Notes under the pieces: generated by a model
Database searches by the model: none
The model's input: only the letters and a program-made list of their open reading frames with translations
What the model was told of the DNA's origin: nothing
Part shown: piece after piece, positions 1 through 9,892 of the stretch
Position numbering within the stretch: the first letter of the stretch is position 1
How the letters are laid out: each line of letters starts with the position of its first letter
Position numbers and translations under genes: made by a program
Assembly (NCBI RefSeq): GCF_004307995.1
Contig: NZ_SIRE01000002.1
Location: 1-64,000, forward strand
Direction of reading: 5' to 3'
DNA length: 64,000 bases
DNA from: Paenibacillus thalictri
Lineage (GTDB): Bacteria > Bacillota > Bacilli > Paenibacillales > NBRC-103111

Positions 1-1
1 T

Positions 2-247
2 GTTCCCGACGGAGCGCCGACGAGTCACCCTTTCGAGCATGTTTCCGGCGGAGCGCCGACAAATCATCCTTTTCGAGCATGTTCCCGACGGAGCGCCGAC
101 GAATCACCCTTTTCGAGCATGTTCCCGACGGAGCGCCGACGAGTCACCCTTTCGAGCATGTTTCCGGCGGAGCGCCGACAAATCATCCTTTTCGAGCATG
201 TTCCCGACGGAGCGCCGACGAATCACCCTTTTCGAGCATGTTCCCGG
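2..247. repeat. 119-bp higher-order tandem repeat (39+40+40 bp units)
   Basis: Three related units of 39, 40 and 40 bp, each ending in TTCGAGCAT and each holding a GGAGCGCCGAC core, form a 119-bp block (2-120). It is repeated exactly at 121-239, and a partial next unit starts at 240. The units differ in fixed ways (GAGTCACCC, AAATCATCC, GAATCACCC), so the 119-bp block rather than the 40-bp unit was amplified last. The array probably continues to the left of the window. It supplies the stop codon and the last few codons of the neighbouring GH127-like gene. Its function is unknown. There are no unique spacers, so it is not CRISPR. Confidence 0.95.
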
Positions 248-2181
248 CGGGCCCCTCCTGTCGTGGCATACGAATTGCTATACAGCGCCTCCGAATTAAG
301 AGTTTCCGTGACGCCGGCCCTGCTGCCGATTAACGGGAATTCGGCGATACGCAACTTGGCGCTTGCGTAAGGGACAAGCTCTAATGCTACTACAGGCTGC
401 CCTTGTACATCAGGATTTAGCGGCGGGGTTCCGGCATTGTTCCCTTCCATTTGCCAGTTGCGCACCAACTGGCCGCTTGCGACAAGCCGCACCGGGGCAT
501 GCTGCGCTGCAAACGGCTGGTGCGGGACGTCCTTCCGGCTAATCACTTGAAAGCTCGAATCCGCAAGCAGCCCGTATTTCCAAGGGGAACCCGGGTAAAT
601 CTCCCAATCGTGAAACCGCTCCCTCTTCAGCAGCAGCTGCCAATTCTCTTGAATCGGAAGCGCGTATACCAACGGGCCCCGTTCGACGCTGACCGCATAT
701 AAATTGCGCGATTCCGTACGCACCTTCATCGGCAGCTCCAGCAGGAGCTTATCGCCGTGATGCCATTCCCTGCTGACGGCGGCGTAACCTTTTTTAATCT
801 CCAACTGCACGCTCTGGCCGTTGATTTGCAGCGACGGGCTGTCGCACCAAGCGGGGATTCTTAAATGCAGCGCAAATACGTCGCTTTGACTAAGTTCAAA
901 CTCCATGCTTACCTGCTCCGTAAACGGATATTCTCCACCAACCTTCAGCTTAGCTTCGGTATCCCGGCCAACCCGAGCGGTCACTGTACACGGCGCATAA
1001 GAGACGGCCGACAAACCGCCGGCTCCGTCCGACATCCATAAGTGAGAGACCAGCTTGGGCCAGCCCTGATGCATGTTAGCGGTACAGCAGCCGAAGTTCG
1101 GCTCCAGACCAAACACATTTGCGTCCGAATGATTGCTCCAGTTGCGCGGCGCTATGTTGCAGACGATCTGATTCACCTGCTGGTCGTACTGATGTGATGT
1201 CCAATCCGCCGAGATTGCGGCCGGAAGCGCATTAAACGCAACTTTTTCCAGAATGTCCCCGAACATGCCGTCGCCAAATACGCGGATAAGATGCTCCAAG
1301 GAATACATATATTCCACAACGGCACAGAGCTCGACACCTTGACTGGGATGGGTTCCGGACAGCCATTCGTCGCCGGAGAACATGCCATGGGCTTGACCGT
1401 GGTACGTCATAAGACTTTGAATCCCGCGGTAAACCGCACGAAGCTCCGTTTCGGACCCGCCAAACTCGTAACGGATGGCCGGCGTTTTTAATCCCATCGC
1501 CACATTTACGACATGTGTTCTCATATCCATATGTTCGACCTTGCGCCAGAACGGAAAATCGTGAAAAATATCCGTCCAATTTGTCGTTTGTTTGGCCAAT
1601 ATGCGGATCAGCTCGAGCAGAAATGGCTCCGGGTTTCTTTTATACAGCCACAAAACGCAATACATCATGTCGGCGCCACGCGCTTTGGCCCACTGCTCCA
1701 GCGGCTGCTCCTCAATATGGCGGTGCACATAGCTGAAAAACTTGGCAAGAAAAGGCTGAACCCGCTCGTCACCGGTCGCCTCCTCATATTGGATCATAAC
1801 CTTCAGCATAATCATGTAATGCCACCAGTCATTGCTTTTATTGATTTCTCTGTTGACGGTACGAATGGCGGCAGGGCCAAAAAAACCGTCCTCCCGCTGG
1901 CTCGCTAAGGACCATTCAATCCACTTGCGTGCTTTGCCGATCAGCGTCTCGTCTTCCAGAAGATAAGCCAGCGGCAGCAAGCCGTCCAAATAATACGGAC
2001 CGCGCTCCCAACTCTCGCCGCCGCCGCCGATCCAGCCGTTGTCGGGACCGACATCCGGCCAATGCTCCTCCAGATGTCCTGTGAAGCCATCCGCTTGAAT
2101 GCGCAGTTGGTGCTTAAGCCATCCTTCGGGTTTGATACGTCCAAGCGGCAGAGCTTCAAATGCCGTAACCGGTAATGTCAT
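223..2181 (-). CDS. GH127-like glycoside hydrolase (DUF1680, beta-L-arabinofuranosidase family)
   Basis: A 652-residue protein without a signal peptide, so probably cytoplasmic. The family removes beta-L-arabinofuranose or related sugars using a zinc-bound cysteine nucleophile. Visible site residues are the ExC pair (E284, C286), the adjacent cysteines C364-C365 in FGCCTANMHQG, and E272, a possible acid/base. The start at 2181 is chosen because GGAGGG lies 11 bases upstream; the frame stays open further upstream but without a ribosome site. The last eight or so residues (RREHARKG) and the stop are encoded by the tandem repeat, so the original C-terminus may have been replaced. Divergent from the AraC gene at 2371, its likely regulator. 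The family is clear; the substrate is inferred. Confidence 0.85.
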   Translation of the reverse strand: MTLPVTAFEALPLGRIKPEGWLKHQLRIQADGFTGHLEEHWPDVGPDNGWIGGGGESWERGPYYLDGLLPLAYLLEDETLIGKARKWIEWSLASQREDGFFGPAAIRTVNREINKSNDWWHYMIMLKVMIQYEEATGDERVQPFLAKFFSYVHRHIEEQPLEQWAKARGADMMYCVLWLYKRNPEPFLLELIRILAKQTTNWTDIFHDFPFWRKVEHMDMRTHVVNVAMGLKTPAIRYEFGGSETELRAVYRGIQSLMTYHGQAHGMFSGDEWLSGTHPSQGVELCAVVEYMYSLEHLIRVFGDGMFGDILEKVAFNALPAAISADWTSHQYDQQVNQIVCNIAPRNWSNHSDANVFGLEPNFGCCTANMHQGWPKLVSHLWMSDGAGGLSAVSYAPCTVTARVGRDTEAKLKVGGEYPFTEQVSMEFELSQSDVFALHLRIPAWCDSPSLQINGQSVQLEIKKGYAAVSREWHHGDKLLLELPMKVRTESRNLYAVSVERGPLVYALPIQENWQLLLKRERFHDWEIYPGSPWKYGLLADSSFQVISRKDVPHQPFAAQHAPVRLVASGQLVRNWQMEGNNAGTPPLNPDVQGQPVVALELVPYASAKLRIAEFPLIGSRAGVTETLNSEALYSNSYATTGGARREHARKG

Positions 2182-2370
2182 GATTGATAAATCCCTCCAT
2201 CGATTCGATTGCAACCGATTTGAGCTTACCATATACGGTCTTTGCGTCCGATAGCGGAATACAACCTGTTTTTATCTTATTACAACATCATTGAATTTCT
2301 TTATCGTTGCATTATAGCGCCGCTCTCTCTAGTATATAGTGTATATAACAACCGAATGGAGATGCCCTAA

Positions 2371-3225
2371 ATGTTCCGATTCGTTTCTCCGCCTATGCCC
2401 CATTTCATTGTTTGCGGCGAAGATACATACACCGCGGGCAGAAAACACCCCGACCGGTCCAATATCGGCGTATTCGACTTGCTGGTGGTGACCCGCGGCT
2501 GTTTGCACTTGGAGGAAAACGGCATGCCACTCCCCGTTCCCGCCGGACATTACGCGGTCATTCGACCGGACCTGTCCCATAAGACGGAGAAGGGCTGCGA
2601 AGAGGAGACACATTTTTATTGGCTTCATTTTCAAACGTTGGGCACTTGGAGCGCAGAGCCTGATTTGCTGCCTTTTGTTGCTGCGGGATTAGAGTCTCCT
2701 TATGCGCAGATTGAAACGTTTGCTTTCGAGTTGAACCGCACAGGCCATCTGCAGCACAAAGAAATCGTATATGAAGCATTCACGGAAATGATCCGGCTGC
2801 AAGCTGACGGAGGGACTCCGACCAAATGGGAGTGCCAACAGTTGTTCCTGACGCTGCTGCGGAAAATCCAGGAAGAAAGCTCGGCTGCCCAAAGCAGTCC
2901 CCAGCTTGTTTTGGCGAACCGCGTCATCGCTTTCCTTCGAAGTCATTATGCAGAGCCGCTCAGCTACACACGACTCGCTGAACAACTTCATTTTCACGAA
3001 AACTATATCAGCTTGTGCATGAAGAACATATACGGCTGTACCCCTTTGGAGTATTTGACCCGGCACCGGATCGAACAAGCCAAACATTTATTAATCCACA
3101 CAAACGAACCGGTCAGCCTCATCGCCGAATCCACCGGATTCGGATCCTTTCCTTACTTCATCCGCTGCTTCACCCGGCACACGGATTGCACGCCCAAGCA
3201 ATTCAGAATGCGCTACCGGAAATAG
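2371..3225 (+). CDS. AraC-family transcriptional regulator
   Basis: A 284-residue protein with an N-terminal cupin-like sugar-sensing half (about residues 1-150; GHYAVIRPDLSH is typical) and a C-terminal double helix-turn-helix (about 185-284) ending in TPKQFRMRYRK, the usual AraC ending. GGAGAT precedes the ATG by eight bases. It is divergent from the GH127-like gene with 189 bp between the starts, so it probably activates that gene in response to the released sugar or its precursor. The inducer is not known. Confidence 0.88.
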   Translation: MFRFVSPPMPHFIVCGEDTYTAGRKHPDRSNIGVFDLLVVTRGCLHLEENGMPLPVPAGHYAVIRPDLSHKTEKGCEEETHFYWLHFQTLGTWSAEPDLLPFVAAGLESPYAQIETFAFELNRTGHLQHKEIVYEAFTEMIRLQADGGTPTKWECQQLFLTLLRKIQEESSAAQSSPQLVLANRVIAFLRSHYAEPLSYTRLAEQLHFHENYISLCMKNIYGCTPLEYLTRHRIEQAKHLLIHTNEPVSLIAESTGFGSFPYFIRCFTRHTDCTPKQFRMRYRK

Positions 3226-3232
3226 GTTTTCT

Positions 3233-3261
3233 AAAAAAACGTCCGGTAAAATCGCCGGACG
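3233..3261 (-). terminator. Intrinsic terminator of the UbiD gene
   Basis: Read on the minus strand, CGTCCGG pairs with CCGGACG across an 8-base loop and is followed by seven Ts. It lies 210 bases beyond the UbiD stop and just after the convergent AraC gene. A second, weaker AT-capped hairpin (3374-3395, AAAAGCG/CGCTTTT on the minus strand) lies between it and the UbiD stop. Confidence 0.8.
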
Positions 3262-3473
3262 CTCCTTGGTGAGATAAGTTACTCTTGCGCGTGGAATGGG
3301 GAGGGGCACGGGACTCCAAGCGCCAATTAACATGGTGTCCCTATGAACAGATAAGAGCGGTCGGGACAACATGTTAAAAGCGGCCGCTATCGCTTTTCCG
3401 CCCCGTCCCATCTCTTTGTTCAGCTATTTGCTAGTCCGCCACTTGACCTCTCTGCCATCCGGTAGTTTCCATG

Positions 3474-5312
3474 CTAGCCCTTCAACCCGCCCAAAATTGC
3501 TCCTTTGACGAACAATCGGTCAATATTTTTCTGTACGGCCGGGTCCGGCAGCAGCGGCGGCGCATGATGCGATTTCGTCCGCGCGTCAATGATAACATTG
3601 TCGCAGCCCCAGTGCTTATGCTCGGTATAACTGTTTACACCATAAATGTCGTGCGAAGGATTGCTGCGCGTAAAAGTGGCCCATAAGAAATTCGTAACGG
3701 TACCGCTGAGAAAACGGCTGTCATCGCACAATACGATCATTGGGCACGAAGGAATCGCTCCTTTGGCGCGAACCGCATCGCTTAACGACTGCAGCTCTTG
3801 ACCCGCCTGCTCATAACTTGTGAATGACGGCCCCTCAAGCGCCGCAATCCCCGGCATAACCAAACGCGGGTTAACAAATTCCCGCAACTCTTTTAGTTCG
3901 TCCGGGATTTCCTTGCACAGCTCCCGCTTCTTCTCCCCATACGCCGCAAAGACAACCTTGCTTCCTTGATTTAATCCGCTGCCCGAATAATCGAGGGTAT
4001 CGATCGTCGTACGGGTATAAAAGTGAATATCCCTGCGGAAATCCATTCTCTCCAAAATGTACATCAGGAACTCGGCTTCCCGATGCGTATCCAACGGCTT
4101 CTCCTCTTCCGCCGTAATAAATACATACTTCGCCAGGCTAAGCTGATTTGTCCCCAAAATCCGATTGGCGATAGTCAAAATCTCGGCTGGCTGCTTCGCC
4201 TTCGCATCCTGGTAAGGAGTGTAGCGTTCGCTGCCAATGGCAAATAACAAAGGATGAACGCCGGCGGCATCCACGGCATGAACCTCTTTGACGCCGGGAA
4301 TTTCATATTTCATCGCGCCGCCGGTCAGCTCGTGAATGAGTTCGCCGAAAGAGGTGTCTTCCTGCGGCGGCCTGCCTACAACGGTAAACGGCCAGATCGC
4401 ATTGGGTTTCGCGTACACCTTGTGCACTTTCATATAAGGGAACGGATGAACCAGGCTGTAATATCCTAGATGGTCCCCAAACGGGCCTTCCGGCTTCGTT
4501 TCGCCCGGGTGAATTTCCCCCGTGATGACAAAATCCGCATCGTTGCTTATACAGTACCCGTCTAAATAGCTGTATCGAAAACGCCGTCCCGCAAGCAGAC
4601 CGGCGAATGTCATCTCGCTCAAACCTTCGGGCAGAGGCATAACGGCCGACAACGTATGCGCCGGGGGGCCCCCCACGAAAATGCTTGCTTTCAGCGGAAC
4701 CCCCAGCTTGTTTGCTTTGGCTTGATGAATCCCGATCCCGCGGTGAATCTGATAATGCAATCCGATTTCTTGATCCTTCACATAGTCGTTGCCGCTTAGC
4801 TGCACACGGTACATGCCCAGATTGGAATTCATAATCCCCGGCTTGTCCGGGTCTTCGGTGTATACTTGCGGCAAGGTAATAAAAGCGCCCCCGTCCATCG
4901 GCCAATGGTGGATTTGCGGCAGAGCCGAAACGGGAACCTCCTGCGCGGCGACGGGCCGGCTGCCGGATTGCTTTAAGGGAAGGGCCTTTAAAGCCGATAG
5001 TCCGGTTTTAACTTGCTTAAACGGATTTTTTAATGCCTGCATGGGGTCGTTGCGCAAAGTTACGACATCCTGAACGGATTTCCAAGTATGTCGGAATATA
5101 AACTTGCAGCGGTCTATCGTTCCGAACAGATTGGACGCCACCCGGAACTTCGATCCTTTAACATTCTCAAACAACAAAGCCGGGCCCCCCGCTTCATATA
5201 CCCGATAGTGAATCGCGGCCATTTCCAGGTAAGGATCGACTTCTTCCCGAATCCGCACCAAATGCCCATGCTTCTCCAGATCAACAACACATTCTTCTAA
5301 ACTGCGGTACAT
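3474..5312 (-). CDS. UbiD-family (prenyl-FMN-dependent) decarboxylase
   Basis: A 612-residue UbiD-family protein, expected to decarboxylate (or carboxylate) an aromatic or alpha,beta-unsaturated acid using prenylated FMN. Family marks seen: the NSNLGMYR stretch with the cofactor-contacting Asn/Arg, GPFGDHLGYYS with the catalytic acid just before it (PEGPFGD), and an IDARTKSHHAPP tail. The length of about 610 resembles the long UbiD type often annotated for menaquinone biosynthesis rather than the roughly 490-residue classical type. No UbiX (prenyl-FMN synthase) is in the window, so the cofactor must come from elsewhere. It lies 180 bp downstream of the esterase, same strand, with its own terminator. 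It may act on phenolic acids released by that esterase, or in quinone synthesis; the sequence does not decide this. Confidence 0.85.
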   Translation of the reverse strand: MYRSLEECVVDLEKHGHLVRIREEVDPYLEMAAIHYRVYEAGGPALLFENVKGSKFRVASNLFGTIDRCKFIFRHTWKSVQDVVTLRNDPMQALKNPFKQVKTGLSALKALPLKQSGSRPVAAQEVPVSALPQIHHWPMDGGAFITLPQVYTEDPDKPGIMNSNLGMYRVQLSGNDYVKDQEIGLHYQIHRGIGIHQAKANKLGVPLKASIFVGGPPAHTLSAVMPLPEGLSEMTFAGLLAGRRFRYSYLDGYCISNDADFVITGEIHPGETKPEGPFGDHLGYYSLVHPFPYMKVHKVYAKPNAIWPFTVVGRPPQEDTSFGELIHELTGGAMKYEIPGVKEVHAVDAAGVHPLLFAIGSERYTPYQDAKAKQPAEILTIANRILGTNQLSLAKYVFITAEEEKPLDTHREAEFLMYILERMDFRRDIHFYTRTTIDTLDYSGSGLNQGSKVVFAAYGEKKRELCKEIPDELKELREFVNPRLVMPGIAALEGPSFTSYEQAGQELQSLSDAVRAKGAIPSCPMIVLCDDSRFLSGTVTNFLWATFTRSNPSHDIYGVNSYTEHKHWGCDNVIIDARTKSHHAPPLLPDPAVQKNIDRLFVKGAILGGLKG

Positions 5313-5492
5313 TGCACTGCCCCATCTCCGGTTATAGTCAAATTAGCGATGTATATTTAAAGTATTGCACGGTCCCGGGCAAAATAAGCCCTTTCCCTAC
5401 AAACACAAGCTGCCGCGCTAATCTGATTCTACAATTGAATAACAAAACACGCAAACTGTCACCTCCTTTTCATTCATTGAACCTTTTACATG

Positions 5493-7121
5493 TTATTCCA
5501 AATTCAAAGCGCGAAACATGGCGATGCGCTGCTCACACAAGGGGTCGTTAACTACCTTGCTTACGTTGTCAATCACCATGGTGGGGCGATCTTCTAGATT
5601 AAACCGCGGCCAATACGGCAGCTTGGGCGTATTCGGATTACCGGTCCTTGCAAATGCGATCCAGGCTTCGCTCACCTTATCAGCTAACGATATTGCTTCT
5701 GGTCCTCCGCCCGTTAAATTCGCGCAAAGTTGGACATTGTCAAAAGCAAAGGGCCACTCTATGTTATGAGGTGATTTTAATTGGCCGCCTTGTACAGGGC
5801 TTTCCCAAGTGAAATAATATAGATACACCGGACCCTTTCCAAGCGCGGTGCGCCGCTCCGCTACTTTCATCGTAGCTGCATTATAGCGATAGTCACTTTG
5901 AATCAAAAAGAATAGGTCAGATGGCGTGGCGCCTTGATTGTGTTTGCGATACAAACGGATCATTGCGTCCGACTGGTCGCCTAACAGTTCCTTGATTCGT
6001 GTCCGCAACCCTTCCTCGTCCAATTGCCATAGCCTTGCGTCCGTTGTCAGGCCGGTGTACTCTGTGCGTGTAGATCCGATCATAACGGGAATGTCGGGTG
6101 ATACGGGTGATGCCATCGGGTGAAAAGGATGCTGCGGGATGATGACGCCGTCGACCGATGGAGAAAACCCCAGTGTATCGAGATCAACATCACCCAATTC
6201 ACGGTTGACTGCGAAATGGGCAGCCATAATTTGTTTGAGGGGAGTCTTCCGGATCGCATGAACATTTGCCTGACGAATACCTAGCTTGTTGAGCAAATTC
6301 TCCGCGTTCCGGATCGCAAAAGACCGGTCAACAATCTTAATAGCAATCCCGGATTCGATTGCCACTCTTTGAAACAGCCCTTTGGCTGAGGGCATGGCGA
6401 GCAGTGTCTCGCATTTTCGTCCACCGCCCGACTGCCCGAAGATCATAACCGTATTCGGGTCACCGCCAAATTGTGAGATATTGACCTGCACCCATTTGAG
6501 AGCGTGAACGATGTCCAGCATCCCAACTTGCCCGGATGCCTTGAAGTCCTCGCTAAATTCGCTGAAATCGGCAAAGCCCATCACGTTAAGACGATGATTG
6601 ACAGTGATTACCACGACGTCGCCGCGTAACGCCAGATTGGTTCCATCCCAACCGGGGTTGGACCCGGAGCCTCCGCGAAACCCTCCGCCATGTAACCAAA
6701 ACATCACGGGTCGCTTACGCCCATCATTAATAGCTGGCGTCCAGACATTCAGCACGAGGCAGTCTTCGCTTTCTTCAGCCGGGTTTCCTCCAGGCACGCT
6801 TAATGCAGCAAAGATGGAAGGTCCGGATGCCGTCTGGATAGCTTCTTCGGCGGAATTCCGGACATCGGAAGCCAGGTTCGAAGCCTTGTTTGGCTCACTC
6901 TGCGGGGCGCTAGGGCCATATTCCAACGCATCGCGAATACCCGTCCAGCCCGCCGGATCAACCGGCGGCATGAATCGGTTCACTCCTTCCGTACTTGCAC
7001 CGTAAGGAATCCCCTTGAAAATGTTAATTCCACGATGATGAATGCCCCGAATCTTGCCAAAGCGGGTCTCAGCGATAATAAAGTCCTCTCCATTACTGTG
7101 ATTAATATTTGAAGTACCCAT
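5493..7121 (-). CDS. Type-B carboxylesterase (para-nitrobenzyl esterase family)
   Basis: A 542-residue alpha/beta hydrolase that cleaves carboxylic esters. It shows the oxyanion motif HGGGFRGG (about 144-151), the type-B signature EDCLVLNVW (about 120), the nucleophile elbow GQSGG with S231, and a late SPHNIEWPF containing the likely catalytic His. The elbow is GQSGG rather than the common GESAG. No signal peptide. AAGGAG lies seven bases before the ATG. It is separated from the upstream GH2 gene by a strong terminator-like hairpin, so it may be expressed partly independently. Possible substrates are acetylated or phenol-esterified sugars. Confidence 0.9.
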   Translation of the reverse strand: MGTSNINHSNGEDFIIAETRFGKIRGIHHRGINIFKGIPYGASTEGVNRFMPPVDPAGWTGIRDALEYGPSAPQSEPNKASNLASDVRNSAEEAIQTASGPSIFAALSVPGGNPAEESEDCLVLNVWTPAINDGRKRPVMFWLHGGGFRGGSGSNPGWDGTNLALRGDVVVITVNHRLNVMGFADFSEFSEDFKASGQVGMLDIVHALKWVQVNISQFGGDPNTVMIFGQSGGGRKCETLLAMPSAKGLFQRVAIESGIAIKIVDRSFAIRNAENLLNKLGIRQANVHAIRKTPLKQIMAAHFAVNRELGDVDLDTLGFSPSVDGVIIPQHPFHPMASPVSPDIPVMIGSTRTEYTGLTTDARLWQLDEEGLRTRIKELLGDQSDAMIRLYRKHNQGATPSDLFFLIQSDYRYNAATMKVAERRTALGKGPVYLYYFTWESPVQGGQLKSPHNIEWPFAFDNVQLCANLTGGGPEAISLADKVSEAWIAFARTGNPNTPKLPYWPRFNLEDRPTMVIDNVSKVVNDPLCEQRIAMFRALNLE

Positions 7122-7147
7122 TTAGATTCTCCTTTTTCCTATACATG

Positions 7148-7180
7148 CAAAAATAAGGATGGGTATAATGTCCATCCTTA
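7148..7180 (-). terminator. Intrinsic terminator between GH2 and esterase genes
   Basis: A 9-bp perfect stem (TAAGGATGG / CCATCCTTA) with a 9-base loop. On the minus strand it is followed by five Ts. It sits in the 84-bp gap after the GH2 gene and before the esterase, so it may end the transporter-GH2 transcript or act as an attenuator. Confidence 0.75.
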
Positions 7181-7205
7181 TTTAGCAATCTTTATGCACA
7201 ATGAT

Positions 7206-9875
7206 CTATATTTTTGAATCAAATTGCCAACGCACTTTCCCCAGTTCATCCAATGAGGTGCCGATTTCAAGCCACACCTTGATTTCAAGCATGTCTTTAC
7301 CATCCATATCCGGAAGCTCTATCTTCAAAGCCCCGGGTTCGCTGGTTTCCTTAACTGCGCGGAATTCCTTGATTGCATGATCATGAGGCCATGAATAGTG
7401 TCCGATCCATACCTTGGCTTTACCTGCAATATGCTCAAATACAATAGAGGCTTCCCTTGCGGATTGATCGAATTCAGGAATGCGTGTATTCACCTTCAAG
7501 TATTCATTCGTATCGCTAATCCCCCATCCCGTTATCTTCCACTCGGATTGCTGAAGAGGCACATACGGGTGTAGTTGATCTATCTCCCGTTTGATATGCA
7601 GCTCGGCCGTTCCCAACGCGTCGTTTTTCACACGCACGTGAAGATCACCCGGGCTGTTGTCGGAGCGAACAATGAATTGGCAAAGGCCGTTAAACATCTT
7701 CCATCGTGAAGAGAAAGCGGGCGTATGATCGCTTGGGTCGCCGTTGGCCCCGCCAAGATAACGTCCATGTTCAATAACCTCGCATTCCACCTCAGCATTG
7801 CAGGTTGGCACTTCCAATCCTTCCGCATCGACTGCCGACACCGTAATGACAGCTACATCCTGCCCATCCGCCCGCAGCTCTGTCTGCTCCAGCTTTAGCT
7901 TGATCCGTACCGGCTCGCCCGTCGTCTTGACCCTCTTCTCAGCAACCGCCTTACCGCCGCTGCGGGCAACGGCAACCAGTTCCCCAGCTGCATATGGAAC
8001 GATCCATTTACCCGGTTCATAGGGTTCTAGTTTATGAACTCCAAGCGATTCGCCGTTATGAAATAACTCGGCTTCTTCCGAATTTGCGTAAACCCAAACC
8101 ACAACCGGATCTCCGTCATGATTGCTCCAGTTCCAATGCGGAACTATATGAATCATCGGTTGATCGGACCAGAAGGATTGGAATAAATAAAACGAATCTT
8201 TAGGGAAACCGCAAATGTCAATCGGGGCCCCTTGATAGATCAGGCTCGGCCAAACCGTCTCCCCCCGATAATCCATGCCGCTCCATATAAAGAGGCCTGC
8301 CATAAAATCGCGGGTATTGACCTGCTTCCATAAGTCACGGAAAGTGGTTCCGAGGCTTCTGCGCTTCAAATCATAGGCCGCAAAATGTCCCTTTTCCGGA
8401 TTGTCTATATAAACGCCGCGGGTTAATCGGGTCGCTCCGCCCTCCGATGCGATCTGCAGCTTTTCGGGATACTGTTCATAAACCGGATCATACGCAAACA
8501 TATGGTAATTTATACCAATTATATCTACAACCTCTGTCGTTTGCCGTTCCAGAAAACCTCCGTTCAAAGCTATCGTGACAGGCCGTGTATTGTCCAGCTT
8601 CTTTACATGAAACCGCATCGTTTCTGCAATGCGCCGCCCGCGATCCTTGCCTTGCAATGGTTCTTCGTTCGCAATAGACCACAGAAACACGCAGGGATGA
8701 TTCCGATCACGGATGATCATATCCCTCAGTTCGGTAAAGCCGTCCTCCGTGCTTCGGAACGACCTCGTCTCATCCATGACCAGGATGCCCAGGCGATCAC
8801 AGAGATCAAGCAACTCGGGAGTTGGGGGATGATGGGAAGAACGATATGCGTTGCAGCCCATTTCCTTCAGACGCCGAAGCCGGAATTCATGCACACGTTC
8901 GGGTACAGCAACACCGATTCCAGCATGATCCTGATGCATGTTCACACCCTTCAGCTTGACCGCAGTTCCGTTCAGGAAAAATCCCTTGTTTGGTATAAAG
9001 TCGAGAGTTCGAAAGCCGAATGAAGTATCGTAATGATCCATCTCTTGGTCAATCTCGGTAAGAGTAGTTCGCAAACAATACAGGTGCGGATTGTCAACCG
9101 ACCATAATTCCGGGTCATGCATCGTTAATTGTTGAGGGATGACCGTCTTTTCTCGAGCCGGTACTTTCAGGCTGACATCGTCCTGTCCATGGCTCCGTCC
9201 CGCTTCATCCCATATTTCCGATACAATGGTGATGTCGGTTTCTTCATTCCGGTCATTCCTCACCGTTGTCTCCACAGATACCAGCCAACTGCCGTCAGGC
9301 TGTTTCTCCGGTTTGACCCAGGTTCCCCATGTATCAACCGCAACCTTATCGGTTTTAATGAGCCAATCATGGCGGTACATGCCCCCGCCTTCATACCACC
9401 AACCTTCAAACGGAATGGAGTCTACACGAACGGCAATATGATTGAGGTTATCGCCGAACTCTACATAATCAGTAAGATCAATTTCAAAAGTGGAATAACC
9501 GCTGAATGATCGTTTGAGCAAATGATTGTTTACCCATACCGTGCATTGAGTGGCCACTCCGTCAAAACGAAGCGCGATCCGTCTTTGCCGGTCCGGCTCC
9601 TCCAATCTGAAGGCACGCCGATACCACCCAATACCGCGTGGCAAATACCCGTGACAATCGGTTTGATCACGCTCAGCAACCTCATTTTCAATCATATAAT
9701 CATGTGGCAAATCAACTTGTTTCCAATCTTCGTCATAATAAGTAGCTGTGGCTGCACCTTGGGCATTTTCACTTTTGCTCTGAGGATATACCTTAGAAAG
9801 CGTGCGCCAGGGCGCAGGCACCAAGTCGCCCTTATGAAATTTCCAGCCAAAATCAAGCAGCAATTGTTCTCTCAT
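7206..9875 (-). CDS. GH2-family beta-galactosidase/glycosidase
   Basis: An 889-residue enzyme with the GH2 layout: N-terminal jelly roll (about 80-185, LPRGIGWYRRAF and GWWYEGGGMYR), Ig-like domain, TIM barrel (about 295-600) and a long C-terminal extension with Ig-like segments. The acid/base is E404 in WSIANEEP and the nucleophile is probably E478 in IASEGGAT. No signal peptide, so it hydrolyses imported oligosaccharide inside the cell. The start follows AGGAGGAG; the binding-protein gene ends 17 bp upstream, so it belongs to the same operon. Beta-galactosidase is the default; beta-glucuronidase or mannosidase activity cannot be excluded from sequence. Confidence 0.9.
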   Translation of the reverse strand: MREQLLLDFGWKFHKGDLVPAPWRTLSKVYPQSKSENAQGAATATYYDEDWKQVDLPHDYMIENEVAERDQTDCHGYLPRGIGWYRRAFRLEEPDRQRRIALRFDGVATQCTVWVNNHLLKRSFSGYSTFEIDLTDYVEFGDNLNHIAVRVDSIPFEGWWYEGGGMYRHDWLIKTDKVAVDTWGTWVKPEKQPDGSWLVSVETTVRNDRNEETDITIVSEIWDEAGRSHGQDDVSLKVPAREKTVIPQQLTMHDPELWSVDNPHLYCLRTTLTEIDQEMDHYDTSFGFRTLDFIPNKGFFLNGTAVKLKGVNMHQDHAGIGVAVPERVHEFRLRRLKEMGCNAYRSSHHPPTPELLDLCDRLGILVMDETRSFRSTEDGFTELRDMIIRDRNHPCVFLWSIANEEPLQGKDRGRRIAETMRFHVKKLDNTRPVTIALNGGFLERQTTEVVDIIGINYHMFAYDPVYEQYPEKLQIASEGGATRLTRGVYIDNPEKGHFAAYDLKRRSLGTTFRDLWKQVNTRDFMAGLFIWSGMDYRGETVWPSLIYQGAPIDICGFPKDSFYLFQSFWSDQPMIHIVPHWNWSNHDGDPVVVWVYANSEEAELFHNGESLGVHKLEPYEPGKWIVPYAAGELVAVARSGGKAVAEKRVKTTGEPVRIKLKLEQTELRADGQDVAVITVSAVDAEGLEVPTCNAEVECEVIEHGRYLGGANGDPSDHTPAFSSRWKMFNGLCQFIVRSDNSPGDLHVRVKNDALGTAELHIKREIDQLHPYVPLQQSEWKITGWGISDTNEYLKVNTRIPEFDQSAREASIVFEHIAGKAKVWIGHYSWPHDHAIKEFRAVKETSEPGALKIELPDMDGKDMLEIKVWLEIGTSLDELGKVRWQFDSKI

Positions 9876-9892
9876 TGCCTTCTCCTCCTAAA

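Noticed and set aside
2..247. CRISPR array
   Set aside because: Units abut one another with fixed variation and have no unique spacers; no cas genes are present.
3091..3411. A 106-codon minus-strand frame after the AraC gene
   Set aside because: Overlaps the conserved AraC DNA-binding domain and includes the UbiD terminator.
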